Below, in pieces: positions 7,137 to 14,289 of a stretch of 14,563 nt of DNA. The notes under the pieces were generated by a model that saw only the letters and a list, made by a program, of their open reading frames with translations, was not told the DNA's origin and made no database searches. Position 1 is the first letter of the stretch, and each line of letters begins with the position of its first letter. Origin of the DNA: an uncultured Verrucomicrobiae bacterium (lineage in GTDB: Bacteria > Verrucomicrobiota > Verrucomicrobiia > Verrucomicrobiales > Akkermansiaceae); NCBI GenBank assembly GCA_937957985.1, contig CALGOH010000197.1, forward strand, positions 1 to 14,563, in the 5' to 3' direction. A program made the position numbers and the translations under genes.

Positions 7137-7166
7137 AGGATAGCATCCCGACACCCCCGGATTCAA
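7137..7166 (-). promoter_or_regulatory. Candidate sigma-70 promoter of the AraC-family gene
   Basis: On the minus strand, TTGAAT (7161-7166), an 18-bp spacer and TATCCT (7137-7142) match the -35 and -10 consensus at four of six bases each. Transcription would begin near 7130, leaving a leader of about 33 nt before ATG 7097. Confidence 0.45.
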
Positions 7167-7184
7167 GGCGCATTCTTCGCTTCG

Positions 7185-7221
7185 TGGCACGCCAGTCCTA
7201 TGAAATTTGGCACGCCAGTCC
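7185..7221 (+). promoter_or_regulatory. Paired 14-bp direct repeats, likely AraC-type operator
   Basis: TGGCACGCCAGTCC occurs at 7185-7198 and again, identical, at 7208-7221, a 23-bp period of about two helical turns. AraC-family proteins bind tandem half-sites with just over two turns between them, often containing TGGCA-like cores. The downstream copy ends one base before the -35 of the promoter for the large gene, the class II activator position. The pair lies between the two divergent promoters, so it could also control the regulator gene. Confidence 0.65.
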
Positions 7222-7222
7222 A

Positions 7223-7252
7223 TTGATCTTGGAGCGGATTCTGATCTAGGAT
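7223..7252 (+). promoter_or_regulatory. Candidate promoter of the secreted repeat protein
   Basis: TTGATC (7223-7228), an 18-bp spacer and TAGGAT (7247-7252). The -35 is adjacent to the downstream 14-bp repeat, which fits an activator-dependent promoter. The leader to ATG 7274 would be only about 15 nt and has no Shine-Dalgarno sequence. Confidence 0.45.
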
Positions 7253-7273
7253 CGTCGTTTCCCACGATTCACC

Positions 7274-10200
7274 ATGAAACCTGCCATTGCCATAGGCACC
7301 CTACCCAACCGTCCGCAATGGGGTCTCCGGGTCTTTTTCGCCCTGCTTGCCACCGCCCTCCCGGCGCTGGCGGAGACGTTTACGTTCAACGCCGCCAGCG
7401 ACAACGACTTCCTGAACACCGCGAACTGGAGCGCCGGCTCCGGAGGCACGCCGACGCCGGCCACCATGGGCGCGGCGGATACCTATGTGGTGGCGGCCAA
7501 TGCCCAACTGAACGGATCGGCCTCGGTGTCCGGCGCCCTCACGGTCAACGCCGGGGTGACGCTGACGGTGGGTGCGGCGGGATCGCTCACGCTCAACGGA
7601 GGCGCGGACGTGACGGTGGCCGACACCGGGGTGCTCTCCAACTACGGCACGCTCACCTGCCTGGCGGGCACCAATGGCGATCCCACCACGCTGGTGACCG
7701 GCAACGGCAATGGCGGGGTCGTCAACCAGGCCGGGGCCACCTTCACGCGGGCCGGCTCCGGCTCGAACTCGCAAATGGGCGGCCGTTTCCTCAACCACGG
7801 GTCCTTCGATGAATCAGGAGGAGAATGGCTGGGTGTTTTCTTTGAGAACTCCGTGACCGGCACGGCTGTGATTCGGGGCAGCCAACCATCCGCAGGCAAC
7901 TACGATACCAGTTGGACCAATGCGGGGGTCATGACCTCCCACAGGCAGATCGGTAATTTCGCTAGCAGCAACTCCGGGACGTCTACCTTCAGCAACTCCG
8001 GGACGCTCAACCTGCTCAGTGGCACGCATTCTGATCAAGCAACCTCGAATTCCAACTCCGGGACGCTCAATGTGAAGGGGAGTCTTGGCGGCCTCAACAA
8101 TACCGGCACGGTCAACCTGACCGGGCCGACGCTTGTCCAGCCCGCGTGGGATGGGGATTTCGCCAACAACGGCACCCTGAACCAAGGCGCGCATCTGGTG
8201 ACCGTCGTCGGATTTTCCGGATACTCACAGAAGGTTCGCAACCTCGGGACGTGGACCGGCTCGGGCGGATTCAATTTCAGCAACGATGCGAAGCTGGAGC
8301 TGGCAGCGGGCACGCTGACCAGCGACGGGCCGTGGACGTTCACGGCCCTCGGAGGCAATGGCAGCGGAGTGTCGGTCGGGATCAGCGGGACTGGCACGTT
8401 GGCGGGAACGGCGGCGCTGACCCTCCCGGCCACCGCCACCGGGCTGACGCTGGGCGGCGGCACCCTCGCGGCTTCCCTCACCACCGCCGCGCCGGTCTCC
8501 GTCACCGCCGACAGCATCGTCAGCGGCGCGCTTGTCCTTGATCATCCGACCATGACCATCAACGCCGGGGTGACACTGACGGTGGCGGTCGGGGGAACGC
8601 TCACGCTCAACGGAGGCGCGGACGTGACGGTGGCCGACACCGGGGTGCTCTCCAACTACGGCACGCTCACCTGCCTGGCGGGCACCAATGGCGATCCCAC
8701 CACGCTGGTGACCGGCAACGGCAATGGCGGGGTCGTCAACCAGGCCGGGGCCACCTTCACGCGGGCCGGCTCCGGCTCGAACTCGCAAATGGGCGGCCGT
8801 TTCCTCAACCACGGGTCCTTCGATGAATCAGGAGGAGAATGGCTGGGTGTTTTCTTTGAGAACTCCGTGACCGGCACGGCTGTGATTCGGGGCAGCCAAC
8901 CATCCGCAGGCAACTACGATACCAGTTGGACCAATGCGGGGGTCATGACCTCCCACAGGCAGATCGGTAATTTCGCTAGCAGCAACTCCGGGACGTCTAC
9001 CTTCAGCAACTCCGGGACGCTCAACCTGCTCAGTGGCACGCATTCTGATCAAGCAACCTCGAATTCCAACTCCGGGACGCTCAATGTGAAGGGGAGTCTT
9101 GGCGGCCTCAACAATACCGGCACGGTCAACCTGACCGGGCCGACGCTTGTCCAGCCCGCGTGGGATGGGGATTTCGCCAACAACGGCACCCTGAACCAAG
9201 GCGCGCATCTGGTGACCGTCGTCGGATTTTCCGGATACTCACAGAAGGTTCGCAACCTCGGGACGTGGACCGGCTCGGGCGGATTCAATTTCAGCAACGA
9301 TGCGAAGCTGGAGCTGGCAGCGGGCACGCTGACCAGCGACGGGCCGTGGACGTTCACGGCAAACGGGGGCAACGGCAGCGGGGTATCGGTCGGGATCAGC
9401 GGAACCGGCACGCTGGCGGGAACGGCGGCGCTTTCGCTCCCGACCACTGCCACCGGCCTGACGCTGGGCGGAGGCGACCTCGCCGCCTCGCTGACCACCG
9501 CTGCTCCTGTTTCCATCACCGCCGACAGCATCGTCAGCGGCGCGCTCACCCTGATGGACACCAATGTGACGGGCGCGAATCTCCTTACCGTCAGCGGCAA
9601 GCTCGCCACGGCGGGCAGCGGCACCAGCACGATGGCCTGCAACCTGACCCTCAACCGCGCGACCGGCCGCGTGCTTGAGATCGCCCCCGGCACCACGTTG
9701 CAGAATAGCGGCAGTGTGACCTTCACCGCCGGCGAGGCGATGGTGCATGGCATGTGGCAGCACGGGCAATCGCCGCTGCAGGCCCTGCCTGGAACCACGG
9801 TGGCGGGTGACGGGACCATCATCGGGAACCTCCGTGTATGGGCGACCCTCAAGCCGGGCCCGGAAGCCGGCACCGGCGATCTGAACGTGCAGGGGAACCT
9901 CCAACTGATGCCCGGAAGCACGACAGCGATCCGTGTGGCGGGAGGCGGTGTCTCCGACCGCATCCTCACCACCGGCAACGCCGAGCTGCGCGGCACTCTC
10001 GCGGTGGATTTCTCGGCCGCGCCGCTGGCCAGTCCGGGCACGTATGAGTTCATCGTCCCGACGAGTGGATCGGTTCTTTGGTTCGAAAGCACCAGCCCGT
10101 CCTCGCTCGCGCCGACACGCGGATTTTCCTACAGCACCGGGTCACCCAGGCAATTCACCATTGCGGTGACCGGCACACCCTATCAGGACTGGAGCTTCGC

Positions 10201-10651
10201 CAGCGGGCTCACCGCGGGAGTGAATGACGATCCCCTGGATGATGCCAATGGCGACGGGATTCTGAACATCCAGCACTTCGCCTTCGACACTCATCCGATC
10301 ACCAGTCATGGCGGCGACGAGGGCAAGCGTCGCACGGGTTTCGTGGATGCGGGAGCCGACCCTCATTTCGCGCACACCGTGCCGATCCGCCGCGGGGCTG
10401 TGTTCATCGGTTCACCCGGTCTTGTTTCATCAAAAGACGGCGTCGACTACCGCATCGAAGGAAGCGCGAACCTTCAGACGTGGCTGCTCTCCGTCTCCGA
10501 GTCAGCTCCCGCCGATTCCGCGGGGCTGCCGCCTCTGCGCGACATCGACGGTGACGGCACGGCGGATTGGGAATATCGCACTTTTATTCTGGACGACCAC
10601 ACCCTGCCTTCAGGTTTTCTGCGAGCCAATGGCCTGATGGCACCTCCATGA
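7274..10651 (+). CDS. Large secreted beta-helix-like repeat protein (autotransporter-type strand repeats)
   Basis: A 1125-residue protein. Residues 1-33 form a signal peptide: a long N-region, hydrophobic VFFALLATALPALA, predicted cleavage after ALA. Residues 34-56 (FTFNAASDNDFLNTANWSAG) are the opening typical of verrucomicrobial autotransporter-associated strand-repeat proteins. Most of the rest is Gly/Thr/Asn/Ser-rich with short periodic strands such as NSGTLNLLSG, NSGTLNVKG, NNTGTVNLTG and NNGTLNQG, suggesting a right-handed beta-helix. Two copies of a 338-residue block sit in tandem (roughly residues 91-429 and 429-757). The C-terminal 160 residues contain DDANGDGILN (989-998) and DIDGDGTADW (1090-1099), loops resembling calcium-binding dockerin-like motifs. 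There is no outer-membrane beta-barrel and no clear PEP-CTERM tail, so the export route is unknown. It is probably a surface or extracellular adhesin or matrix protein. It is divergent from the AraC-type gene, its likely regulator. The exact function is unknown. Confidence 0.85.
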   Translation: MKPAIAIGTLPNRPQWGLRVFFALLATALPALAETFTFNAASDNDFLNTANWSAGSGGTPTPATMGAADTYVVAANAQLNGSASVSGALTVNAGVTLTVGAAGSLTLNGGADVTVADTGVLSNYGTLTCLAGTNGDPTTLVTGNGNGGVVNQAGATFTRAGSGSNSQMGGRFLNHGSFDESGGEWLGVFFENSVTGTAVIRGSQPSAGNYDTSWTNAGVMTSHRQIGNFASSNSGTSTFSNSGTLNLLSGTHSDQATSNSNSGTLNVKGSLGGLNNTGTVNLTGPTLVQPAWDGDFANNGTLNQGAHLVTVVGFSGYSQKVRNLGTWTGSGGFNFSNDAKLELAAGTLTSDGPWTFTALGGNGSGVSVGISGTGTLAGTAALTLPATATGLTLGGGTLAASLTTAAPVSVTADSIVSGALVLDHPTMTINAGVTLTVAVGGTLTLNGGADVTVADTGVLSNYGTLTCLAGTNGDPTTLVTGNGNGGVVNQAGATFTRAGSGSNSQMGGRFLNHGSFDESGGEWLGVFFENSVTGTAVIRGSQPSAGNYDTSWTNAGVMTSHRQIGNFASSNSGTSTFSNSGTLNLLSGTHSDQATSNSNSGTLNVKGSLGGLNNTGTVNLTGPTLVQPAWDGDFANNGTLNQGAHLVTVVGFSGYSQKVRNLGTWTGSGGFNFSNDAKLELAAGTLTSDGPWTFTANGGNGSGVSVGISGTGTLAGTAALSLPTTATGLTLGGGDLAASLTTAAPVSITADSIVSGALTLMDTNVTGANLLTVSGKLATAGSGTSTMACNLTLNRATGRVLEIAPGTTLQNSGSVTFTAGEAMVHGMWQHGQSPLQALPGTTVAGDGTIIGNLRVWATLKPGPEAGTGDLNVQGNLQLMPGSTTAIRVAGGGVSDRILTTGNAELRGTLAVDFSAAPLASPGTYEFIVPTSGSVLWFESTSPSSLAPTRGFSYSTGSPRQFTIAVTGTPYQDWSFASGLTAGVNDDPLDDANGDGILNIQHFAFDTHPITSHGGDEGKRRTGFVDAGADPHFAHTVPIRRGAVFIGSPGLVSSKDGVDYRIEGSANLQTWLLSVSESAPADSAGLPPLRDIDGDGTADWEYRTFILDDHTLPSGFLRANGLMAPP
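7545..8558 (+). repeat. First copy of 1014-bp in-frame tandem duplication
   Basis: Copy 1 matches the following sequence at an offset of exactly 1014 bp (338 codons). Positions 7584-8346 are identical base for base, as far as I can read, to 8598-9360. Outside this core the match continues with about 15% differences (roughly 28 in the next 187 bp, by hand count), both before 7584 and after 8346. Confidence 0.9.
8559..9545 (+). repeat. Second copy of 1014-bp in-frame tandem duplication
   Basis: Copy 2 begins where copy 1 ends. Its identical core is 8598-9360, followed by the diverged tail up to the third occurrence of the SIVSGAL-type boundary near 9545, after which similarity fades. Confidence 0.88.
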
Positions 10652-10949
10652 AGGCGGGGTTGTAGCCGGACTCCGGTGAACATCGCCCTTGATCTGATCC
10701 GCCGATCTGGCAGAGGTGTGACCGATGGAGTCAACCCGCCACCGCAGCCGCCGACCTGAACCGGGTCGCTTGCGCTGGTCAGGATTCGTTTTCCCTCCGA
10801 ACCGGGACAGATTTCCCGGAATCCATGAGGATTCCAGCACAATGGCCGTGTCGGCGTGCGTCACCGTGCGACACCGGCAAATGCCCGTGACGCACCAATG
10901 CCCATGAATACGAAGAAAAGCGCACCATCCGGCGAAGTCCCTGCCGATC

Positions 10950-10992
10950 CGCCATCGCCCCATCCCGGCTTGCCCGGGATGGGGCGATGGTG
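10950..10992 (+). repeat. 43-nt hairpin, copy A (19-bp stem, CTTGC loop)
   Basis: The 17-nt left arm 10952-10968 (ccatcgccccatcccgg) pairs perfectly with 10974-10990 around loop CTTGC (10969-10973). One G-T and one C-G pair extend the stem to 19 bp. No T-run follows, so it does not look like an ordinary intrinsic terminator. It is preceded by GATCCGCCA, a degenerate form of the tRNA end seen at copy B. Confidence 0.85.
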
Positions 10993-11136
10993 TTCCAGGC
11001 GGGAGGCAATCCCGACCGAAGCGCAGCGTAGGTGGGTTTGAAAACGGGGAGAGCGCGAGCGGAGCGAGCAAACGACGTCCTCCTGCGAGTATCGCGAGCG
11101 AATCCGGTTTGGCGTGAGGAGCGCAGCGACGCGGGC

Positions 11137-11156
11137 AATCCCACCCGGTCCGCCAC
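11137..11156 (+). repeat. 20-bp exact copy of the tRNA-Ser 3' end (possible att site)
   Basis: Bases 11137-11156 are identical to 5933-5952, covering the 3' half of the T stem, the acceptor 3' strand, discriminator and CCA plus one base. The orientation is the same. The flanks differ on both sides. It also forms the left edge of hairpin B. This fits either an attachment-site remnant or part of a tRNA-derived repeat element. Confidence 0.75.
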
Positions 11157-11193
11157 GACCCCAATCCAGCTTGCCTGGGTTGGGGTCGTGGCG
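11151..11193 (+). repeat. 43-nt hairpin, copy B (19-bp stem, CTTGC loop)
   Basis: The left arm 11153-11169 (ccacgaccccaatccag) pairs with 11175-11191 around the same CTTGC loop (11170-11174), with one T-G pair. Two outer pairs make 19 bp. It starts 201 bp after copy A. Six of the 17 inner positions differ from A; five have the compensating change on the other arm and the sixth becomes the T-G pair. Confidence 0.85.
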
Positions 11194-11451
11194 TTTCCAG
11201 ATGGACTGAGAACTCCGGCTAGCCCGGCGAGACCGGGTTTGAACTTGGAAAGCCGTCCGTGACGACGACGTTCTTCCGGTGTCCGGCGGGCACCCTAACT
11301 GGAATGGCCAGAGCGGAACGGGCTGGGTGCAGATCGCTGACGGGCGCAGGCGAACCAGGGAGCATGATTTCCCTGTCAAGAGGGCCGCTCCAATCCGCCT
11401 CGAATTTCGCACTCCCCCATCCCGCGCCGACCGTTAGGATTCGTCCCGACC

Positions 11452-12879
11452 ATGGCGGAAAAGAAGCGCAAGAAGGGCAACGGCATCCTGTTCGGTCTCA
11501 TCCTGCTGGGGGCGTCCATCGTCGCCATCTGGAAGAACGAACACCGTTTCGACTACCACAAGGCGGCCCGCGACACCACCGCTGTCGATGCGATCGCCCA
11601 ACTCTCCCCGGGCGACCTGTTCTCCCACACCGGTTCCATGGATCGGGAACTGACGCTGGAAGGACGCTACGTGAGATCCTTCCAGGGCTACCTGGAGGTC
11701 CGGAGATCCGCCGAGATCTACGCGTGGGATCGCGACGAGGATGACGACGGCGTCACGTGGTCCAAGAAGTGGATGAGCCATCTCGAGAACAACGAACGGA
11801 ACGAGGGCCTGAGGAAGAAGCTGCAGTCCGACACGATCGCACCGTCCCGCTACGCTGTCGCCGAGCTTGTCGTCGATTCCTCGAAGATCCAATTCGTCGA
11901 TCCGAGCGAGTCGATCCCGTCCGCCGATCTCACGCTCACCCGGCAGGGAAGCGACCTCGGGCTGGCTCCTCGGGATGACTACTTCTATCTCATCAAGGGC
12001 AATCCCGACCAGTTGGGCGACGAGCGGATCTCCTACCGCGGCATCCCCGTTCCGGAAGTGGCCACCTACTTCGGCAGATGGGAGAACGGCCGCGCCGTCG
12101 CCCATCAGGCGGAGGTGAAGGAAGGCTTCATCTCGGACATCATCCAGGACAAGGGCATCCTGCACCATCTGGTCGCGGGCCCGCGCGACACCGCCCTGGC
12201 CAGCATCAAGGCTCATCTGGCCCGCGTGAAGACGATCGTCCGGATCATCGCCCTCGTCCTCTGCACCATCGGCGGCGGCATCCTGTTCTCGAGCCTCACC
12301 CGGCTGCTCGTCTTCATCCCCATCGTGGGGCCCCTGATGCACCGGGTCACCGGATGGATCGGATTGCTCGTCGGCTTCGGCCTCGGTCTCCTCACGCTGG
12401 CCGTCGCCTTCGTCACCAGCAAGCCCGTCATCCTCGCCATCATCGCGGTGGTCATCGCCGCCGGCCTTGTGATGCTCGCGGTGAATGCCGGACGCAGACG
12501 CGGGCGGATCCGGGAAAGGATCGCCGGCTCCCTCGGCCACCCGCCCTCGCGCGACGAACTGGCAGAGCTGGAATTCATCCAGCTCCGGCAGCTCGCAGCC
12601 TGGAACGGGACGATCACCCCCGACGAGCAGCGTCAACTCGACCGGTGGACCGCCCGCAACGGCTGGAGCCCGGAGAAGGTTTCCGAACTCGTCCATCGCG
12701 CCGAGCGGGAGAGTGGCCAAGCCAGCGAACGGGAGAAGCTTGAAGCGCTGATCCGCTACTCGCTCGCCGACGGCCGCATCGACCGCAAGGAACTCAAGAC
12801 CCTGCAAACCGCCGCAAGCTGGGCCGGTATCGGCAAAAAGGGATTGGGGGCCCTCATGAACCAGGTTCAATCAGGCTAG
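11452..12879 (+). CDS. TMEM43-family membrane protein with C-terminal TerB-like domain
   Basis: A 475-residue protein with the shape of the TMEM43 family (PF07787): a basic N-terminus and one membrane segment (about 11-27), a large soluble domain of about 230 residues (YRGIPV, PEVATYFGRWENG near its end), then a cluster of hydrophobic segments at about 262-283, 285-297, 302-322 and 326-346. In eukaryotes TMEM43 (LUMA) sits in the inner nuclear membrane; bacterial homologues are poorly characterised. After a basic stretch (RRRGRIRERI) the cytoplasmic tail (about 365-475) ends in a TerB-like segment, EALIRYSLADGRIDRKELKTLQ (431-452), with the acidic D440-G-R-I-D444 motif of tellurite-resistance TerB and related regulators. 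It is a single gene, with the stop 7 bp from the convergent pfp stop. The family call is from pattern recognition; the role is unknown. Confidence 0.75.
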   Translation: MAEKKRKKGNGILFGLILLGASIVAIWKNEHRFDYHKAARDTTAVDAIAQLSPGDLFSHTGSMDRELTLEGRYVRSFQGYLEVRRSAEIYAWDRDEDDDGVTWSKKWMSHLENNERNEGLRKKLQSDTIAPSRYAVAELVVDSSKIQFVDPSESIPSADLTLTRQGSDLGLAPRDDYFYLIKGNPDQLGDERISYRGIPVPEVATYFGRWENGRAVAHQAEVKEGFISDIIQDKGILHHLVAGPRDTALASIKAHLARVKTIVRIIALVLCTIGGGILFSSLTRLLVFIPIVGPLMHRVTGWIGLLVGFGLGLLTLAVAFVTSKPVILAIIAVVIAAGLVMLAVNAGRRRGRIRERIAGSLGHPPSRDELAELEFIQLRQLAAWNGTITPDEQRQLDRWTARNGWSPEKVSELVHRAERESGQASEREKLEALIRYSLADGRIDRKELKTLQTAASWAGIGKKGLGALMNQVQSG

Positions 12880-12886
12880 GGCGAAA

Positions 12887-14101
12887 CTATCCCCCGACCT
12901 TCGGCACCTTGGGCGCGCGGATCCGGGCCGGGGTGCGATAGCCGGAGCCGATCAAGGGACGGGCGTAGGCGATGAAGGCGTCGGTCACGTTGTTGCCGGC
13001 CTCGTTGATGAACTCGTCCTCCATCGTCCGCGTCTTCGCCGCGACGTTCTCGAAGGGCTGGAGATGGTAGTCGACCGAGTAGTTGCCGGTGCGCTTGATC
13101 GCCACCGAGCCGTCGAGGTCGTGCCAGAGGGCGTAATGGACCGCCTTTTCCCCCACCTCGCGGGCCTCCTGCTGGTCGACGTCCGACACGCATTCGGGAA
13201 AGCAGCGCTGGACGTAGCCGTAGGTGTCGGCCCGGACGCGCGTGACGCTGGTCTTCTCCTTCACGGTGTTGACCAGCAGGTCGCCGAGGGCCCCGCCCGA
13301 CAGCAGGACGTTGCCGTGGGCATCGCGCTCCACCTCCTTCTGAAGCTTGGTCACGATCGGTACGCCATCCTCGTCGTGGACGCCTTCGCTGACCGCGACG
13401 ACGCAGCGGCCGAACTTCTGATAGACCGCCTCCACGTCCTCGGCGAAGCGCTCGATGCTGAAGGTGCGCTCGGGCAGGTAGATGAGGTGGGGACCATCAT
13501 CGGGATACTTCTTCGCCAGCGAGGAGGCGGCGGTCAGGAATCCGGCATGCCGTCCCATCACCACGCCGATGTAGGCGCCGGGGAGGGCCCGGTTGTCGAG
13601 GTTGGCACCGGCGAAGGCGCTGGCCACGAAGCGGGCGGCCGAGCCGTAGCCCGGAGTGTGGTCGTTGCCCGGCAGGTCGTTGTCGATCGTCTTCGGGACG
13701 TGGATGCAGCGCATCTCGTAGTTCGACTTGTCCGCCTCGTCGTTGACGATCCGGCAGGCGTCGGCGGAGTCGTTGCCGCCGACGTAGAAGAAGTAACGGA
13801 TGTTGTGGGCCTGAAGCGTCTTGAACATCCGGCGGCAGTCGTCCTCGGTCGGCTTCATGCGGGTCGAACCGAGCGCCGAGCTGGGCGTGAGCGCCACCTC
13901 CTCGAGGTTGTGGGTCGTTTCCTGGGTGAGATCGAGAAAGTCCTCGTGCAGGATGCCGGCCACTCCGTGGTGGGCGCCGTACACGCGGTCGACCTGCGGG
14001 AACTTGCGCGCTTCGAGCGCCACGCCGACGATGGATTCGTTGATGACGGCGGTCGGACCTCCGCCCTGGGCAATGAGAACGTTTCCTTCAAGTTTGCTCA
14101 T
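12887..14101 (-). CDS. pfp: Diphosphate--fructose-6-phosphate 1-phosphotransferase (PPi-dependent phosphofructokinase)
   Basis: A 404-residue phosphofructokinase from ATG 14101 (MSKLEGNVLIAQGGGPTAV). It interconverts fructose-6-phosphate plus PPi and fructose-1,6-bisphosphate plus phosphate, reversibly, in the cytoplasm. Residues that mark PPi use are visible: GGNDS (108-112), with Asp111 where ATP enzymes carry Gly, and PKTIDND (136-142), with Lys137 in place of the Gly of ATP enzymes. Asp140 is the catalytic base. Fructose-6-phosphate contacts appear in MGRHAG (182-187) and LPER (209-212). Position 110 is Asn rather than the more common Asp; this variant occurs in some PPi-type clades. The frame stays open to 14230, but the added 43 residues look unrelated and the ATG at 14101 matches the family start. 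It converges with the TMEM43-like gene, with no terminator in the 7-bp gap. Confidence 0.93.
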   Translation of the reverse strand: MSKLEGNVLIAQGGGPTAVINESIVGVALEARKFPQVDRVYGAHHGVAGILHEDFLDLTQETTHNLEEVALTPSSALGSTRMKPTEDDCRRMFKTLQAHNIRYFFYVGGNDSADACRIVNDEADKSNYEMRCIHVPKTIDNDLPGNDHTPGYGSAARFVASAFAGANLDNRALPGAYIGVVMGRHAGFLTAASSLAKKYPDDGPHLIYLPERTFSIERFAEDVEAVYQKFGRCVVAVSEGVHDEDGVPIVTKLQKEVERDAHGNVLLSGGALGDLLVNTVKEKTSVTRVRADTYGYVQRCFPECVSDVDQQEAREVGEKAVHYALWHDLDGSVAIKRTGNYSVDYHLQPFENVAAKTRTMEDEFINEAGNNVTDAFIAYARPLIGSGYRTPARIRAPKVPKVGG

Positions 14102-14289
14102 GGAACTGGCGTTCCGTCTACGGGGCCGAAGGCGAGCCGTCAACCGTCGGGCGCGGCGGAAATTCCACAAGTAGAGGCCGCTGGAATAGATTCCCGGGGC
14201 AAGAACTCCCATTGGAACAAGGATCGTCATCGGGCGGCTTCGCCGACGGAAGCCCTTGCGCCCACCCCGACAACCCGTAATCTTCGACC

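Larger units (their letters stand above)
10652..11451. other. 800-bp gene-free region with nested inverted repeats
   Basis: No open frame here looks like a real gene: the frames that exist are short, Arg/Ser/Pro-rich and without recognisable domains. The region holds a 7-bp inverted repeat with 4-nt loop (10818-10835, arms GGAATCC/GGATTCC), a 9-bp inverted repeat with a 22-nt loop (10856-10895, arms GTGCGTCAC/GTGACGCAC), two related 43-nt hairpins, and a tRNA-3'-end copy. It also has GCGAGC/AGCGCAGCG-rich stretches (11052-11070, 11119-11134) and two copies of GGGTTTGAA (11034 and 11235) at the same 201-bp offset as the hairpins. It lies between the secreted protein and a TMEM43-like gene. Confidence 0.7.

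Noticed and set aside
7584..9360. Large direct repeats considered as CRISPR or as an insertion sequence pair
   Set aside because: They lie in frame inside one secreted protein, are far too long for CRISPR, and have no transposase or terminal inverted repeats.
11032..11262. 76-codon frame in the repeat region (MGLKTGRARAERAND...)
   Set aside because: It runs through the hairpin and tRNA-end repeats, so its sequence reflects the repeat element rather than a gene.
11434..12870. 478-codon minus-strand frame opposite the TMEM43-like gene
   Set aside because: It is rich in Asp/Gly/Arg with no domain, a mirror of a GC-rich coding strand. The plus-strand protein has clear membrane segments and family motifs.
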